Assembly: GCA_008704415.1 (NCBI GenBank)
Contig: VXIS01000026.1
Span: forward strand, 204,673 to 268,672
DNA: 64,000 nucleotides
DNA from: Sphaerosporella brunnea
Lineage: Eukaryota > Ascomycota > Pezizomycetes > Pezizales > Pyronemataceae
Direction: 5' to 3'
A program made the position numbers and the translations under genes. Under the pieces are notes generated by a model. The model was not told the origin of the DNA. It worked only from the letters and a program-made list of their open reading frames with translations, and did no database searches. Positions 46,905 through 57,828 of this stretch are shown here, piece after piece (the stretch's first letter is position 1; each line of letters starts with the position of its first letter).

Positions 46905-48229
46905 GCTGTCTCGCGAAGGGAAGAGCAAAGCGGTGGGCGATCGGGAATCTGCAGAGGTGGGTTCAATGTGAAGGCGGGGGGATTCGGCGGGTTGTTGAGG
47001 TGTTCCAGGTATCAACAACTTGGGTTTGTTTTACGCCACCAGGGTAGGGCTAGAATGTCGTTTGCGCGAGTGACTTAGATGAGCATCGCAGAATACATAC
47101 GCGACCAACCGGCGATTCACGAAACAGCACTCCTAGGGTCTTCTGAATCTTGAATGGCAGGGCTCCAAACCAGGAAACAATGCGCAACCAGCAACGGCTT
47201 CCCTTTGACCCAGCGAAACACCACACTTCGCTCATTGAGTGAAAAATCAATCAATGACTCAATCGTCGCCGAAACCTCGCAAACCTCGACTGAATTGCAG
47301 TTGCGGCTGGTCAAAAAACATTCCATCGCTGACTTACCGAAACCTGATCCCTTGCCAAGGTCCCGGACGTATTGGAATGGCAACCATTCTTGGTATGTGG
47401 AGTTGTAACGTTTGTTGCTGTACAGGGTGCGTATCAGCCAGCGATGCTTCTCCCGCCCAAAATCCCCAGCCACCTTTTGGCTCAGCACCAGAACTCATCC
47501 AAACCGATGCTCATGCCAGGGCCTTATCTGATGCATACATGCCGACAGAAAACAAGCACCATCTGTGGACTTGAACTTGAACTTCCAATGCCCTTGAGAC
47601 CTTTCACTCAAAAGGCATTACGGACCATTACTGTCACTCTCGCATTGCACGCGATGTGCGGGCCCGTGGGGTATCCGCAAGTCGTTCTGAATCAAAGGTC
47701 GCTGGACATCGCAGCCCTCGCGCCTACACAGCGAGTCTATCGGAGGTGGCAGCAACTAATGTCGCCCACTTCGTCTGTTTCCCGTACCTAAACATCGCGG
47801 ACTACCTTCCAGACCCCGACGACCCCCTCAACGTTGCGGGAGCCTGCCCTGACAACCTTCTAGCACTGAGCGCCTTCATTGGGGTACTGTAATCCCGTGA
47901 TGGCAGCGCCCTTTTACTCAGCGTGTTCCGGTTCTTCTTCACGTAATTTATGCCCAAAAGTGGGCGTTTGGTGATGCAAATCGGCTGTTGGAGGCACTGG
48001 GTCAGTCTGTATCGCGGTAGTGGGAAGCAACATTCCGGCGGTGGCGGTACCGCGCGCCGAATCACCTTTCTCACGGTGGTAATGTGGTTTGGTGTCTACT
48101 GCCAGAGTCAAGCGGTTGCATTAGCGCTCAACAGGTGAGGTACCGGTCGAGGTGTGACAAGGCATATACTATTCGATGTGCAGCATCTAAATTTCCAGTT
48201 CAAGGCCAGACGGCGATCGCATATAGACA
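46905..48229. other. Unassigned upstream region of the nuclease-kinase gene
   Basis: It contains the probable promoter of the minus-strand gene starting at 46904, but I see no clear TATA box. A minus frame at 47117-47488 (WLPFQYVRDLGKGSGFGKSA) has a glycine-rich stretch reminiscent of a P-loop but without the GxxxxGK(S/T) spacing, and it lacks an ATG start. I do not call it a gene. Confidence 0.35.
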
Positions 48230-48885
48230 GGGCTGTCAAAAGTCCGGCCAGTCCGACTTTGAGCGTGGCCTGAACCGGACTGATTGAAACGGCCTTTTGA
48301 AATCACGGCCCGTTTGGACCAGGCTTTTTGGACCGAGACCCAGGCGCCTACGGGCATCCGCGAGGGCCAGAAGGACCCGGCGCCCGGCGGGTCCGCCAGG
48401 CATCTGTAGTTTTTTGCTTACACGTACATCAACGAAAGAAACATGAACTCGAGATACACATTCAACAACCTGAAGGACCTCCAGCTACCCCTCCATCTCC
48501 GCCGCCCGCTCTCCCAGGTCACTCAACATACGCTCAACCCGATGAATTTGAGAACCCACCCCATATACCAGATCTTCCCTCGCTAGGATTTGGGGCATTC
48601 TATGGCGTGGATTGACCAGTCTTTTCATTGCGATCGACGCTTTAACTGCGGCGGAACGACCACCAAACGATTAGCGCTTTTAGTGGCCACGCGTTCGGCA
48701 CAATGACCAACCTGACCTTAATTCTTTGGTACCGGACACAGGCCGGCACCTATCAGATATCCAGCTTTTTGTCATGCCGGCCCGAACCTGTCGGGCCTGC
48801 CATATCACCGGCCCGACCTGACCCACTCCGTGGGGCCCCGACTGACCTGGCGGCCGGCCGGACTATTGACAGCCCTGCATATGGA
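48230..48885. mobile_element. hAT-like non-autonomous element, copy 2 (640 bp)
   Basis: The element is 48238-48877, flanked by CATATAGA and CATATGGA (7 of 8 match). Termini are CAGGGCTGTCAAAAGTCCGG and, from the right, CAGGGCTGTCAATAGTCCGG. It aligns with the copy at 36842-37334, both containing the block GAAATCACGGCCCGTTTGGA or a close variant. It carries extra GC-rich sequence near 48345-48400 and more sequence around 48520-48620. It has no coding capacity. Confidence 0.9.
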
Positions 48886-51200
48886 ACACATGGTGAATGA
48901 ACTTTCCTCCATCACGAGCGTCCAAGATGCTCGCCGTGAGGTTTCTCGCCTCATTTGAGAATTCAAGCAGCTCGAGAAGGACAAGAATAGTCCTGACATC
49001 CACACCGTCGACCCATGAGAATCGATAAGGGGCGGACAGGACAAGGGTGTGAACGGATACGGATCTGTCATGATCACTTGCAGTCGACTCCAGACAATAA
49101 CCAAACAAAACATTCCCATCAGCGACCACTCGCCCTCGCCAGGCAACCTCCAGAAAGGTCACTTGAAAGGCACGACCCGACAATCGGTTTCAGGCACAAA
49201 AAGAATTGCCTGAGGCATATCGCTTCACCTGCTTAGGTATAGCTACCCAATCGGCGATCAACTATATTGAGTCAGACTCGGGTGGAGAAGCGGTGAAAGC
49301 CGACCACTCAAAAGCGGGGCTGCAATCAGCAATTGATTCGAATACAGGTGGTTATGTTTGCGCTAACACCAGGAGCCATGGGGCTTGGCTTTCCAAAAGT
49401 CCTTAGCAGGCCTCCGCTGTCATATATGCGGGAAATCCTACTGACTATCCAACCCACTATCCAAACCTCCCATACTACCGCGCGCCTGCGCGCGTCGCGG
49501 CGGCCTCATGACTGTCACTCGACACTGCAGCCACGCTCGGGCGCGTGGCCTACCGCGATGGTGACAGCTGCCACCACCAGCGCAGCGTTGCAGGCCACTG
49601 CGGCGATAATTGCGGTCCGACCCCGAACGAATACGCAGACTGAGAATCTCATCCAGCAAGTTGTGAACGCGAAGTTTGACAGACAGTACAATCTGGCCGC
49701 GAATGGCGCGAGCTTCAGCACCCCGGAAGCTGAATTTGAGGATGTTTAGCAATTCGCTTTCTCGGCGGGCTTCGCTGTGGTCGAGACGCAGAAAGAACTA
49801 CATCGACGCGTCTATTCCTGTGCTGCTTACCTTTGTGAAGCCTCAGACTGAGGTCCCACGGTCAGCAATCCACCCTCGATGGTTCCTAAGTGAAGAGGAC
49901 GCAGATATGAACTACCGGCAGTCGGTTCCGCGGGCGGTAGCCACCGAGAACCTGGCAGAGGCGGGCTACGATCCTTTTGTCAAGGAGGCAAATGCAGGGG
50001 AGAGTTTCCGGCAATCTCTTCCTTCTACCAAAGATCAAAAGCATTATGCCTTACGCTTCCAACAGGTGACCACTGGATTACGCGAGCCTGTAGGCTTGTT
50101 GGGTCCGAACTTTCATTCAGCTGACAGCCAACCGCTTGTCTCGGGGCTTCCACAACCTCGTACCGCTGAGAATGCGGCTGTTTGTATTCCTCCACCCCCA
50201 AGGCCGATCCTCGCGCCTTGCTTGCACAACGTTCACGACACGGGAGGAGAAGTCCACAGTTACCCCTCGGTGTTGGACTTGCTGAAGCCAAAGCAAAGTG
50301 CAAGATGCGAGTGTCTAGGAGACCAGAGCCAAGGCGGTCACCATGCTCGATCATTTTAACGTTGACGTTCACATTCACAATGTTGAAGTTCCGGGTATCA
50401 GGAAAGACAGCCGCCAACAGGCAATCGATGCGAAGACCTATGGAGGGCAGCGAACCACTACTGCAAATGCTGAATGCGCTCCAGGCCGCCTGGCGGCTTG
50501 AGTAGACGCGGCACGATGGAGCGTGGATCAGTCTCCAACAGTGAAAGAGGAACGGTCCACGGTGCACGAGAGGTGTTCTCTGATGGGTGTTCAATTAACG
50601 TTTTAAGCCCGCCGCTCAAGCGCACGAGCGCGGCTGAAGGGTCGAGTGACAGTCATGAGGCCGCCGCCAGGCACGGTAGTACACTAGGTATGGATAGTGA
50701 ATTGCATAGTCCGCACGATTTCCGCATATAAGATGCGCTGGGAAGGTGGAGAAGGACAAAGACGCTTTCCTCGTGGACTTTCTACAAACGCGCGGTGCTC
50801 CGCTCGCTCATTGGCTGCTGACTCATCCAGCAAGAGATTGTCCACTCATTCACCAAGCAAGGCTGTATCGGCTTCAATACAACGAGCGATGCCATCCAGA
50901 CAACGATCCGAAACCAGACTCCGCAAGTATAATAGACATGCCGTGCCAACCTGTCAGCATGCATACTTGGTCTGTTGTCGGTGGAGACATAACCGACGCC
51001 AAATCAACGTTGTCCCAAGGGCTTATATCGTGTTGCGATCATCCACAACCGGTGAGACGAATGCATTGTTGTCAGGGGAACCCATTTGCAATATCTGGTG
51101 AGGTGCGGCGACGATGAGTACGCCAACGCGTTTGTCAGCCGAGGGTGCGTCGATTAGTCAGATGTGGCGGTGCGTGTTTGTTTTGATGTTGGCGCGTCGC
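48886..51200. other. Unassigned; open frames without recognised family
   Basis: A plus frame at 49676-50359 (227 codons) and one just upstream at 49333-49749 (VNAKFDRQYNLAANGASF) are protein-like in places and could be exons of a damaged gene. I cannot connect them convincingly or name a family. Nothing else is recognised up to the FunK1 leader. Confidence 0.3.
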
Positions 51201-51201
51201 G

Positions 51202-51233
<32 letters not shown>
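51202..51233 (+). repeat. (ACA)n microsatellite in the leader of the FunK1 gene
   Basis: About ten ACA units lie roughly 70-100 bp upstream of the ATG at 51305, probably within the 5' untranslated region. Confidence 0.9.
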
Positions 51234-51304
51234 AACGTAACATCGCAACACAACCACGAGACACCAACACCACCACGATATCATCGCCATCGCTTCCATC
51301 CCCG

Positions 51305-53662
51305 ATGAAAACCCCCTCAAATCCCCTGCTCGGCACTCCGTCACGTGCCGGCTCGTCGGTGGTCGTCGATGACACGCCGCTGCGATCCAACTCCTCCGCG
51401 ATTCGCCTGTATCCCAAACCTTCGGCATCAGCGTCCAAGATCTCGGCCAGCGACGCGCGCTCGTCGCCCTTAAATCCCGACGGCGCATCCAAATCAACCC
51501 GCACCGTGATGGACAATCTGCTGCGATGCGAGCTCGGAGACGGCGTTGTCCGCGACCTGCCCGACTTCGTCGACCGCTTCTTTCCGCCATCCGCCGCAAT
51601 CGCCGACGTCTACGAGCACGCGCTTCGCACGGGGCTGTACGACGCGTTCGCAGCCCGCTGGTCACGCTGCCTGAGCCCCGCCGCCGAGCAAAGCGTCCTC
51701 ACCTTTTTCCAGGACGTCGTCGACAACCATCTGCTGCATCGCGTCGCCAGCAGTACCCCCGAAACCGACGTCTATCGCTACATGCCGTCCAACGAAGCCA
51801 TGCTGCGCAACGGCGACTGCATGCGCAAGACCGACCTGCTGCTCACAACCCAGGTGCCGCCGGCCGACCGGGTCGACTTTGCGGCTCTACGGCCGAACCG
51901 CTACGACTGGCAATCGGTGCGCGTTGTCGGCGAGCTGAAGTGCAACCCGGACAGATCGAACAAGCAGAGCACGCTGCTGCAGCTGGCCAACTACGCGCGA
52001 GACGTTTTCGGTGCGCAGCCGAGTCGGCGCTCGGTGCACGCGTTTACCCTGTGCGGGCATCATCTGCGCGCGTGGCTGTTTGACCGCTCCGGTGCGATTG
52101 GCTCGACGCTGGTCGATATCAATGCGGAACCAGTCCTCTTTCTGCGCATCGTATGCGGCTACGCTGCTATGGATGCGATGCAGCTGGGCTTCGATCCCAG
52201 CATCAAGTGGGACCGCGGCGAGGAGACCGTCTACGACCCTACCGTAGCTCTGGCAAGCGGTGGCGCGCGGCCATACATCTATGCCAATCTTGACGGCGCT
52301 ACCGTCAAGCTGGAAATCAAAACCACGCTGATATTCTCTCGCCACGCGATTGTAACCCGCGGCAGCGCCTGCTGGAAAGCGCGTCTTTACGACTCGGCAC
52401 CGACCGCGGAATGAATCTACGCCGTGAAAGACCAGTGGCGTGCCTCGGAGCGCGATTCGCAATGCGGCATCATCTCGGCCATGATGCGCGACGAAAACTT
52501 CGACCAGATTATCGGACTGCCGCAGTATGTCTCGTTGGGCGACTTCCGGGAGGACGGCAAGCCAGTTGATATCGCCACCACAGTGCGCCGCGATCTCGTA
52601 TCCGCCAAGAGGAAGCGCTCTGCAACAGACCCCACCGTCGCCACCGGAGAGATGCCACCTGCGCCGAAACGGCGCTTGGTCCCGGCAGCGCCTGCCTGGA
52701 GGCCATCTCACAACATGTCGTCCTCACAAAAGCGCACCGCCAGCGACGCGCTGCCCGCCGTTGCCGCAGAGATGCCACCCCCCCCAAGACGGCGCTCGGT
52801 CTCAACGGCGCCTGCCAGGAGCACATCTCGCAACGGATCTTCCTCGCGAAAGCGGAAGGCCAGTGACGCGCAGCCTGCCTCCTCCTCCAACAGCAAGAAA
52901 ATCAAAGTCGGCGAACACAGCTCCTCAGGGCAAGCGGCGAAGCCTGTGGTAGCTCACCCGGACTCGCCGCCAAAATGCAACAACCGCATCTTGAGCCGCC
53001 TGGTGATGACCCCGATTGGCAAAGGCCTCGAAAAATTCTCCAGCTACACAGAGCTACTCGCCGCCTTGCGTGATACCATCAAAGGCCACCAGCACCTCTA
53101 CCAGAAGCACCACATCCTTCACCGCGACGTGTCGGTCTATAACATCCTCATCTTGCCGCCTGGTCACCCGTCAGCAGGCGTGCTCATCGACCTCGACCTC
53201 GCCATCAACCCCAATCGGGCCGCCAATTCGGGCGCGTCGCACCTCACCGGCACTCCAGACTTCATGGCGGTCGGCGTGCTCGAAGGCGAACCCCACCGCG
53301 CCTGCCACGACCTCGAAAGTTTCTTTTTTGTCCCCCTCTGGCTCGCTACCTTCTACGACGCCGACGCCAACCGCCGCCAGGTCACGGGCACCCTCTTCCA
53401 AGCATGCAACACCCAGTTCACCGGCGGAGGCGACTTTGAGGATGTCTCCATGGTGAAGCGTGCCTTTCTCGCGGCGGACCAGTTCGAAAGGAAGTGTCTA
53501 GCCCGCTTGGACGACGACGCCAGTGCTGCGCTTGGCCCGCTGCTCTCTGATTGGCGCGGCCTGTTGTTCGACGCCCGCAATGAGCCTCGGCTGTGGGATG
53601 ATATGCACGCTGCGGTCGTGCGTAGGCTGGAGGTGTTGCATTCAGAGGCGGAGGCGGTGTAG
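51305..53662 (+). pseudogene. FunK1-type fungal kinase with N-terminal nuclease-like domain, one premature TGA
   Basis: A single frame of 786 codons runs from ATG 51305 to TAG 53662, broken only by TGA at 52412-52414 (codon 370). The N-terminal part has DLLL (D177), GELKC (E210, K212) and a Q226xxxY helix, a layout like PD-(D/E)XK nucleases; that reading is mine. The kinase domain is FunK1-type: VKDQW (K375), LHRD (606-608) with N613, DLD at 629-631 in place of DFG, the GTPDFMA block and HDLESFFFVPLW. Between the lobes is a basic, Pro/Ala/Ser-rich linker with three related units (about 52605-52880) and KRKR-like clusters that may be nuclear-localising. The stop falls just before the catalytic lysine. 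I find no intron that removes it while keeping VKDQW. GC-rich codon use and long continuity suggest the break is recent. Confidence 0.87.
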
Positions 53663-54215
53663 GTCACCCCATAAAGGTTCTCTATCATAGCGGGCTTGCC
53701 CAGTCCGTGTCGAGCAATGGCGGGTTTGGTATAGGTATTGTGGGGGTTGTTTGGCTGGTGTGCTGTGTTTAAATCTGTCGGTGTATTTGTAGAATCAGGA
53801 GAGGCCAGGACGGGAAGCGGGGGATTGGTGTGGTGTTGACCTGGAACAGACGCGCGATGGAAACGGGGATTATAGAGGGATAGAAAGGCGGCGTAGGACT
53901 TTGGGTGGGATCAGGGAGGATAGTTGGATAGGTCACACCCTGAAGGTTCTCTACCATCAGCGGGGCTGATGGTGACCTTTCCAGTTCGTGTCGAGCAACG
54001 GCGGGTGTGGTGTAGGTATTGTGGAGTGGTCTGTCTGGTGCGGGGTGGTTTGGCTAGTGTGGGGTGTTTATATCTGTCGGTGTATTTGTAGAATCAGGAG
54101 AGGCCAGCACGGGACGGCAAGCGGGGGATCGAGGTGTTGACCTGGGAGGGATGCGAGATGGGAACGGGGATTACACAGGAATAGAAACGCGGCGTAGGAT
54201 TTCGGGTGGGATCAG
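53661..54215. repeat. Tandem duplication of the FunK1 3' flank, period about 269 bp
   Basis: The block starting AGGTCACCCC(A/T) right at the kinase stop codon is repeated from 53930. Both copies share GTTCTCTA(T/C)CAT, GTGTCGAGCAA(T/C)GGCGGG, ATCTGTCGGTGTATTTGTAG and GGTGGGATCAGG. The copies differ by substitutions and small indels. It may be the scar of a tandem kinase gene array in which one coding region was lost, or simply a duplicated 3' untranslated region. Confidence 0.88.
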
Positions 54216-54856
54216 GCTTGAAGGTGAGCTGGAGATGGGCAGGTTTTGGTCGCTCGGGCTTAGGGTTGCGGGGGATAGTTGCGGAGGATGCAGACACAAT
54301 TGGCCGGAACTGAATGACACATCCTGTTCCCCAGCGCGCATCAACTGAGCCGCCAGCTACACAACTCCCCACAACTTTCCCGCGTCCGTGGATACCCTGG
54401 TTTATGATGGTGGTTGGAACAGCGGCATGGTTGGATCAACCGCGATGTTGCGCATATCGCACGTGTACACAGCTGTGTACTCCGATCCCACGATACCCTA
54501 TAAGTGCCGCGGGAAGAACTCGCCACACACCAGCACCTGCAAGTTGCAGGTTGCCAAAAGGAATGCGGAAGATCACTGTCACATCTATGATTCCAGGGAT
54601 ATGTGGAAGCGACGTCGGTGCTTGCTGCTGCGCTGCATCATTGCCGCTATAGGCCACACGCGGTGCTGGGTGGGGGCCTGTGGCATGAACACGCCGCCTG
54701 TGCCGCAAAGACGAGCTGGGGTTGCCGACACCGTTGCTGTGGAAGATCGAGGACTCCGGTGGGGATTCCGGATCACGTCTGCGGGACTGAGGTGGAGTAT
54801 CGTGAGGTGCTGGTCGCGGGGGTACGATCATTGTTTTCACCAAGAAGTCAACCTGC
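54216..54856. other. Unassigned
   Basis: A minus frame at 54436-54858 starts with an ATG immediately next to the miniature element at 54860 and is proline/arginine-rich; the antisense frame is just as long. I cannot choose a coding strand or name a family. Confidence 0.3.
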
Positions 54857-55118
54857 ATTAGGGCCGCTCAGACAGGCGTTTATTCTTTTTAATCCCGTTT
54901 CCAGATATACCGCCGGTTTCGGCCGGTTCTGGATGAGCACTCGTATTGGAGGCCACTGGCAACCGTCCTTGCTTCTTGCTCCACGCCGGCTATCGACCGT
55001 ATACACGTGTAGTAACGGCTAAAAAGGCGTTACAACAGAACGGTTTATAGAGCCGGATAAACAGTGAGTTTCAAATTGGTATAAACGGGTCAGAAATGCC
55101 TGTCTGAGCGGCCCCATT
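54857..55118. mobile_element. Miniature inverted-repeat element, copy 3 (256 bp), 3-bp target duplication
   Basis: The element is 54860-55115, flanked by ATT on both sides. Its termini (AGGGCCGCTCAGACAGGCGT on the left; GGGGCCGCTCAGACAGGCAT on the reverse complement of the right) match copies 1 and 2 at 6.0 and 7.0 kb. The interior differs and is longer, so it is a second member type of the same family. Confidence 0.88.
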
Positions 55119-55782
55119 CGGCTGCAATGGAAGAGTGTGTTTCTGGCGGGGTTGGCTGATCAGAACGCCAGCCCGGCGCGATGATCTGTACGCATATGAA
55201 CAATGAACGAGTATAGCATGCTGTCGGTTATCACTGTGGCTCTGTCCTGATTCCCCGCTTTTGCATATGTTTGGGCTGCGTTGCACACGAATGCGACGGG
55301 TGGATCGACACTCCTGGGACCTTCGGCGTAGGCCTGACCCGAACCCACAAAGCTCGAGTCATGATCACGATTGAGCTGCTCTACACAGAATCATACTAGC
55401 ACGGGATCGACACTCCACAGGGGCCCTTAAACGCTCCGAAAAGCACATCCAGGAAGACGGCACTACAAGAGATAAATAGCAGGCGTTTATCTCGCTGTAC
55501 CCCCTTCATGCCTCCTTCGAATCATGTTCATTACCCAAGACTCCACACCGAAGTGATTGCAGAAAGCCCAAATGGTTGCCAATACCGAGAACTCCCCCCC
55601 CCACGAAAAGAGACACAAAGGCATAGAAACAGAACGGGGGTAACCACAAAACCACAGTGAAAATATCGAGCACGTCCCAATTTGACCTCTGTTTCAACCG
55701 GACCCTCCCACTTCCCGTCCGAATTTGTACCGCCGACGGTACTGACAGTTCACGATGCAAGATGAAACAAGGTGAAAGTGAC
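55119..55782. other. No gene seen; 3' flank of the serine-repeat gene
   Basis: This is downstream sequence of the minus-strand gene ending at 55783. No other feature is recognised. Confidence 0.4.
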
Positions 55783-56624
55783 CTAAGAGGTCGATCGCCG
55801 AAATGAACAGGTGACGCCGGCAACAGTGCCATCGGGGGCGAGATTCCAGGAGACGTCCATGCCGGTACAATTAGACACATCGACGAAAATGGACCCACTC
55901 TTTGACGAAACTGACGACACCGAGCCTGGTCCCGCGGTGGCTGCGGCGGGCTTCTTTTCCTGCTGCCTAGCCTTCTGCTGATGATGTCAGAACGAATGCT
56001 GTTGGTTGTCGGGGTCTGGGGGTTCACCTTGCGCTGAAGTTTGCGCTTTGCGTTGCGCTTTGCGTTGCGCTTGGCTTTCTCGACATCAGACGCAGCAATG
56101 GTTGGCGGTGACGGCACTATTGTGTAGTTGTCAGACAAGGCTCGGTAGGGTGGAACAGGTAGTTAGATACCGGTGGATTGAGGGCTTTCACCGTTGGCAG
56201 TGGGAGTGGCTCCAGAGGCTTCAGCAGCCGCAGCGGGTTCCTGAATTGCTCTGGCTTCGGCCATTGAGCTAGATTCGTCCATTGAGCTGGATTCGACGAT
56301 TGAGCTGGATTCGGTCATGGAGCTGGATTCGACTGTTGAGCTGGATTCGGCCATTGAGCTGGATTCGGCCATGGAGCTGGATTCGACGATTGAGCTGGAT
56401 TCGGCCATGGAGCTGGATTCGACGGTTGAGCTGGATTCGGCCATGGAGCTGGATTCGACGATTGAGCTGGATTCGGCCGGGGAGCTGGATCCGACGATTG
56501 AGCTGGATTCGTTCATTGAGCTGGATTCGACGATTGAGCTGGATTCGGCCATGGAGCTGGATTCGACGATTGAGCTGGATTCGGCCATGGAGCTGGATTC
56601 GACGATTGAGCTGGATCCGACCAT
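55783..56624 (-). CDS. Three-exon serine-repeat protein with basic middle and two-cysteine C terminus
   Basis: The minus strand starts at ATG 56624 in strong context (ACCATGG). Exons are 56171-56624, 56028-56116 and 55783-55977, joined by introns of 54 bp (GTATCT...ACAATAG) and 50 bp (GTGAAC...CATCAG), both with a CTGAC branch-like motif and both keeping the frame: 245 residues. Residues 1-125 or so are tandem hexapeptides of the type SSS(I/M)(V/A)E, then a short Ala/Pro region. Exon 2 is strongly basic (EKAKRNAKRNAKRKLQRK). Exon 3 ends with FVDVSNCTGMDVSWNL and GVTCSF, a compact part with two cysteines. No signal peptide is evident. I know no family with this layout. The intron evidence picks this strand over an equally long antisense frame. 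Confidence 0.68.
56270..56624. repeat. 18-bp minisatellite, about 20 units, coding
   Basis: GAGCTGGATTCGACGATT-type units (plus strand) repeat with small variations across about 355 bp. They lie within exon 1 of the serine-repeat gene. Since 18 is a multiple of three, both strands stay open, producing the antisense ELDSTI repeat frame at 56317-56706. Confidence 0.95.
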
Positions 56625-57049
56625 GGTAAAGGAAGAAGGAAAGAAAGAAGACGAGGTTGTTGATGATACAAAGGAGTTGCTGTCGATGGAAATTGCTGAG
56701 TGTTGAAGTGTTGATTGCGAGGTACGGAGCGTAGCGCTTGGTTCTGCGCTTTAAGAGGCACAACCAAGCGGCTAACTGACCTCTAACCCTAGGGTATCTC
56801 TACAAATACCCTGGTTCTATTTTGTTACACCCGTTCATACTTGTATCCCCACACAATAATAACCTACCGCATCTACTCGACTATAACACATACCACTGTC
56901 GGGTGAAATATAGAGTTCCCGAGATCTCGGTTGTGACGGAAAAAGTCGATTCAGACGTGGGGTGCACAGAATCACTCGATGGCCGGTGATGACGCGCGGG
57001 TGCCAGCTATGAGCTGACCATCAAATGCACACGCCGCGCCGGGTAATCC

Positions 57050-57118
57050 TCAACAGCTTGCACTCCTCCAAAGCGTGCAATCCGCCACAGCGTGCAATCC
57101 TCCACAGCGCGTAATCCT
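57050..57118. repeat. Short tandem repeat, about 18 bp, four units
   Basis: AGCGTGCAATCCTCCACA-like units are repeated about four times. There is no associated gene. Confidence 0.75.
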
Positions 57119-57480
57119 GCAGATCATCACATCACCACCTCGCGAACCCCGGGCTGAAAAAATGAGACCATTCAACGCTACATACAATGCCGTGTGAATA
57201 TGACGGGTGGCGTGAAAAAACGGCCCGCGGGCCTGAGAGCAAGCGCAAGCTAGGACGGCCGCCGCCGAGCGTTCTCGGCAGAGCTAGAGCGTGCCAGTGT
57301 GTTCTGGACGACGACCGCACCGGTGACTACCGTTCCCAGAGCGCCCGCCGACCACCCAAGCTGCAATCACATAGCAATCAGTATTGGGATGGGCGAGGCC
57401 GAATGGCTGTGGGTAGCAATTTATATGTTTAAGTATTCGCTTAGAGGCGAGATCTCGGGAATGTTCACGCGGCAAAGAGA

Positions 57481-57592
57481 TGTCGAGACATAGAGTATGA
57501 CTCTCTGGTGGATCCGAGTATGAACCAGTGATACCAGTGCTCGTTCGTTTCCGCCTCTTAAGGGAGCAGCAACTTGCACTTAACGTCAATGA
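57481..57592 (+). repeat. LTR-like direct repeat, left copy
   Basis: It begins TGTCGAGACATAGAGTATGA and shares about 90 bp with the sequence starting at 60344, including GAGTATGAACCAGTGATAC and GGGAGCAGCA. It has about 11 extra bases (TCTGGTGGATC) relative to the right copy. A TG start and same-direction pairing suggest a long terminal repeat, but I see no intact gag or pol between the copies and no primer-binding site. Confidence 0.5.
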
Positions 57593-57828
57593 TGGTTGCC
57601 ATGGACGCGATGGTCTAGCAGGCCACCCGAGCCTGAGCGTATACGCACCCGGCACCCCCCATCTAGACTACCACCACGAGAGGTCTGGACATGAGACTTC
57701 AATTGGAGCAAGAGAGCATAGTAAAGAACATTTTGTGAGCACGCTGTAGCATCTGCACAATCGAAACCCCTTCTAGATGCGTCCAACCGTGATAATTTGA
57801 CTCTCCCACCCGCTCAGACACCTGGGCT
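57593..57828. other. No gene seen between LTR-like repeat and pogo element
   Basis: Nothing is recognised in this short stretch. Confidence 0.4.

Noticed and set aside
52366..52430. A 48-bp intron removing the FunK1 TGA (GTCTTT...GAAAG)
   Set aside because: It keeps the frame but would delete the lysine of VKDQW needed by a kinase, and its splice signals are weak.
51135..52711. Long minus-strand frames opposite the FunK1 gene
   Set aside because: They are GC-rich antisense shadows of a gene with clear kinase motifs.
56317..56706. Plus-strand ELDSTI-repeat protein
   Set aside because: It is the antisense of the minisatellite in the serine-repeat gene. The minus strand has a strong start context and two clean in-frame introns; the plus strand has none.
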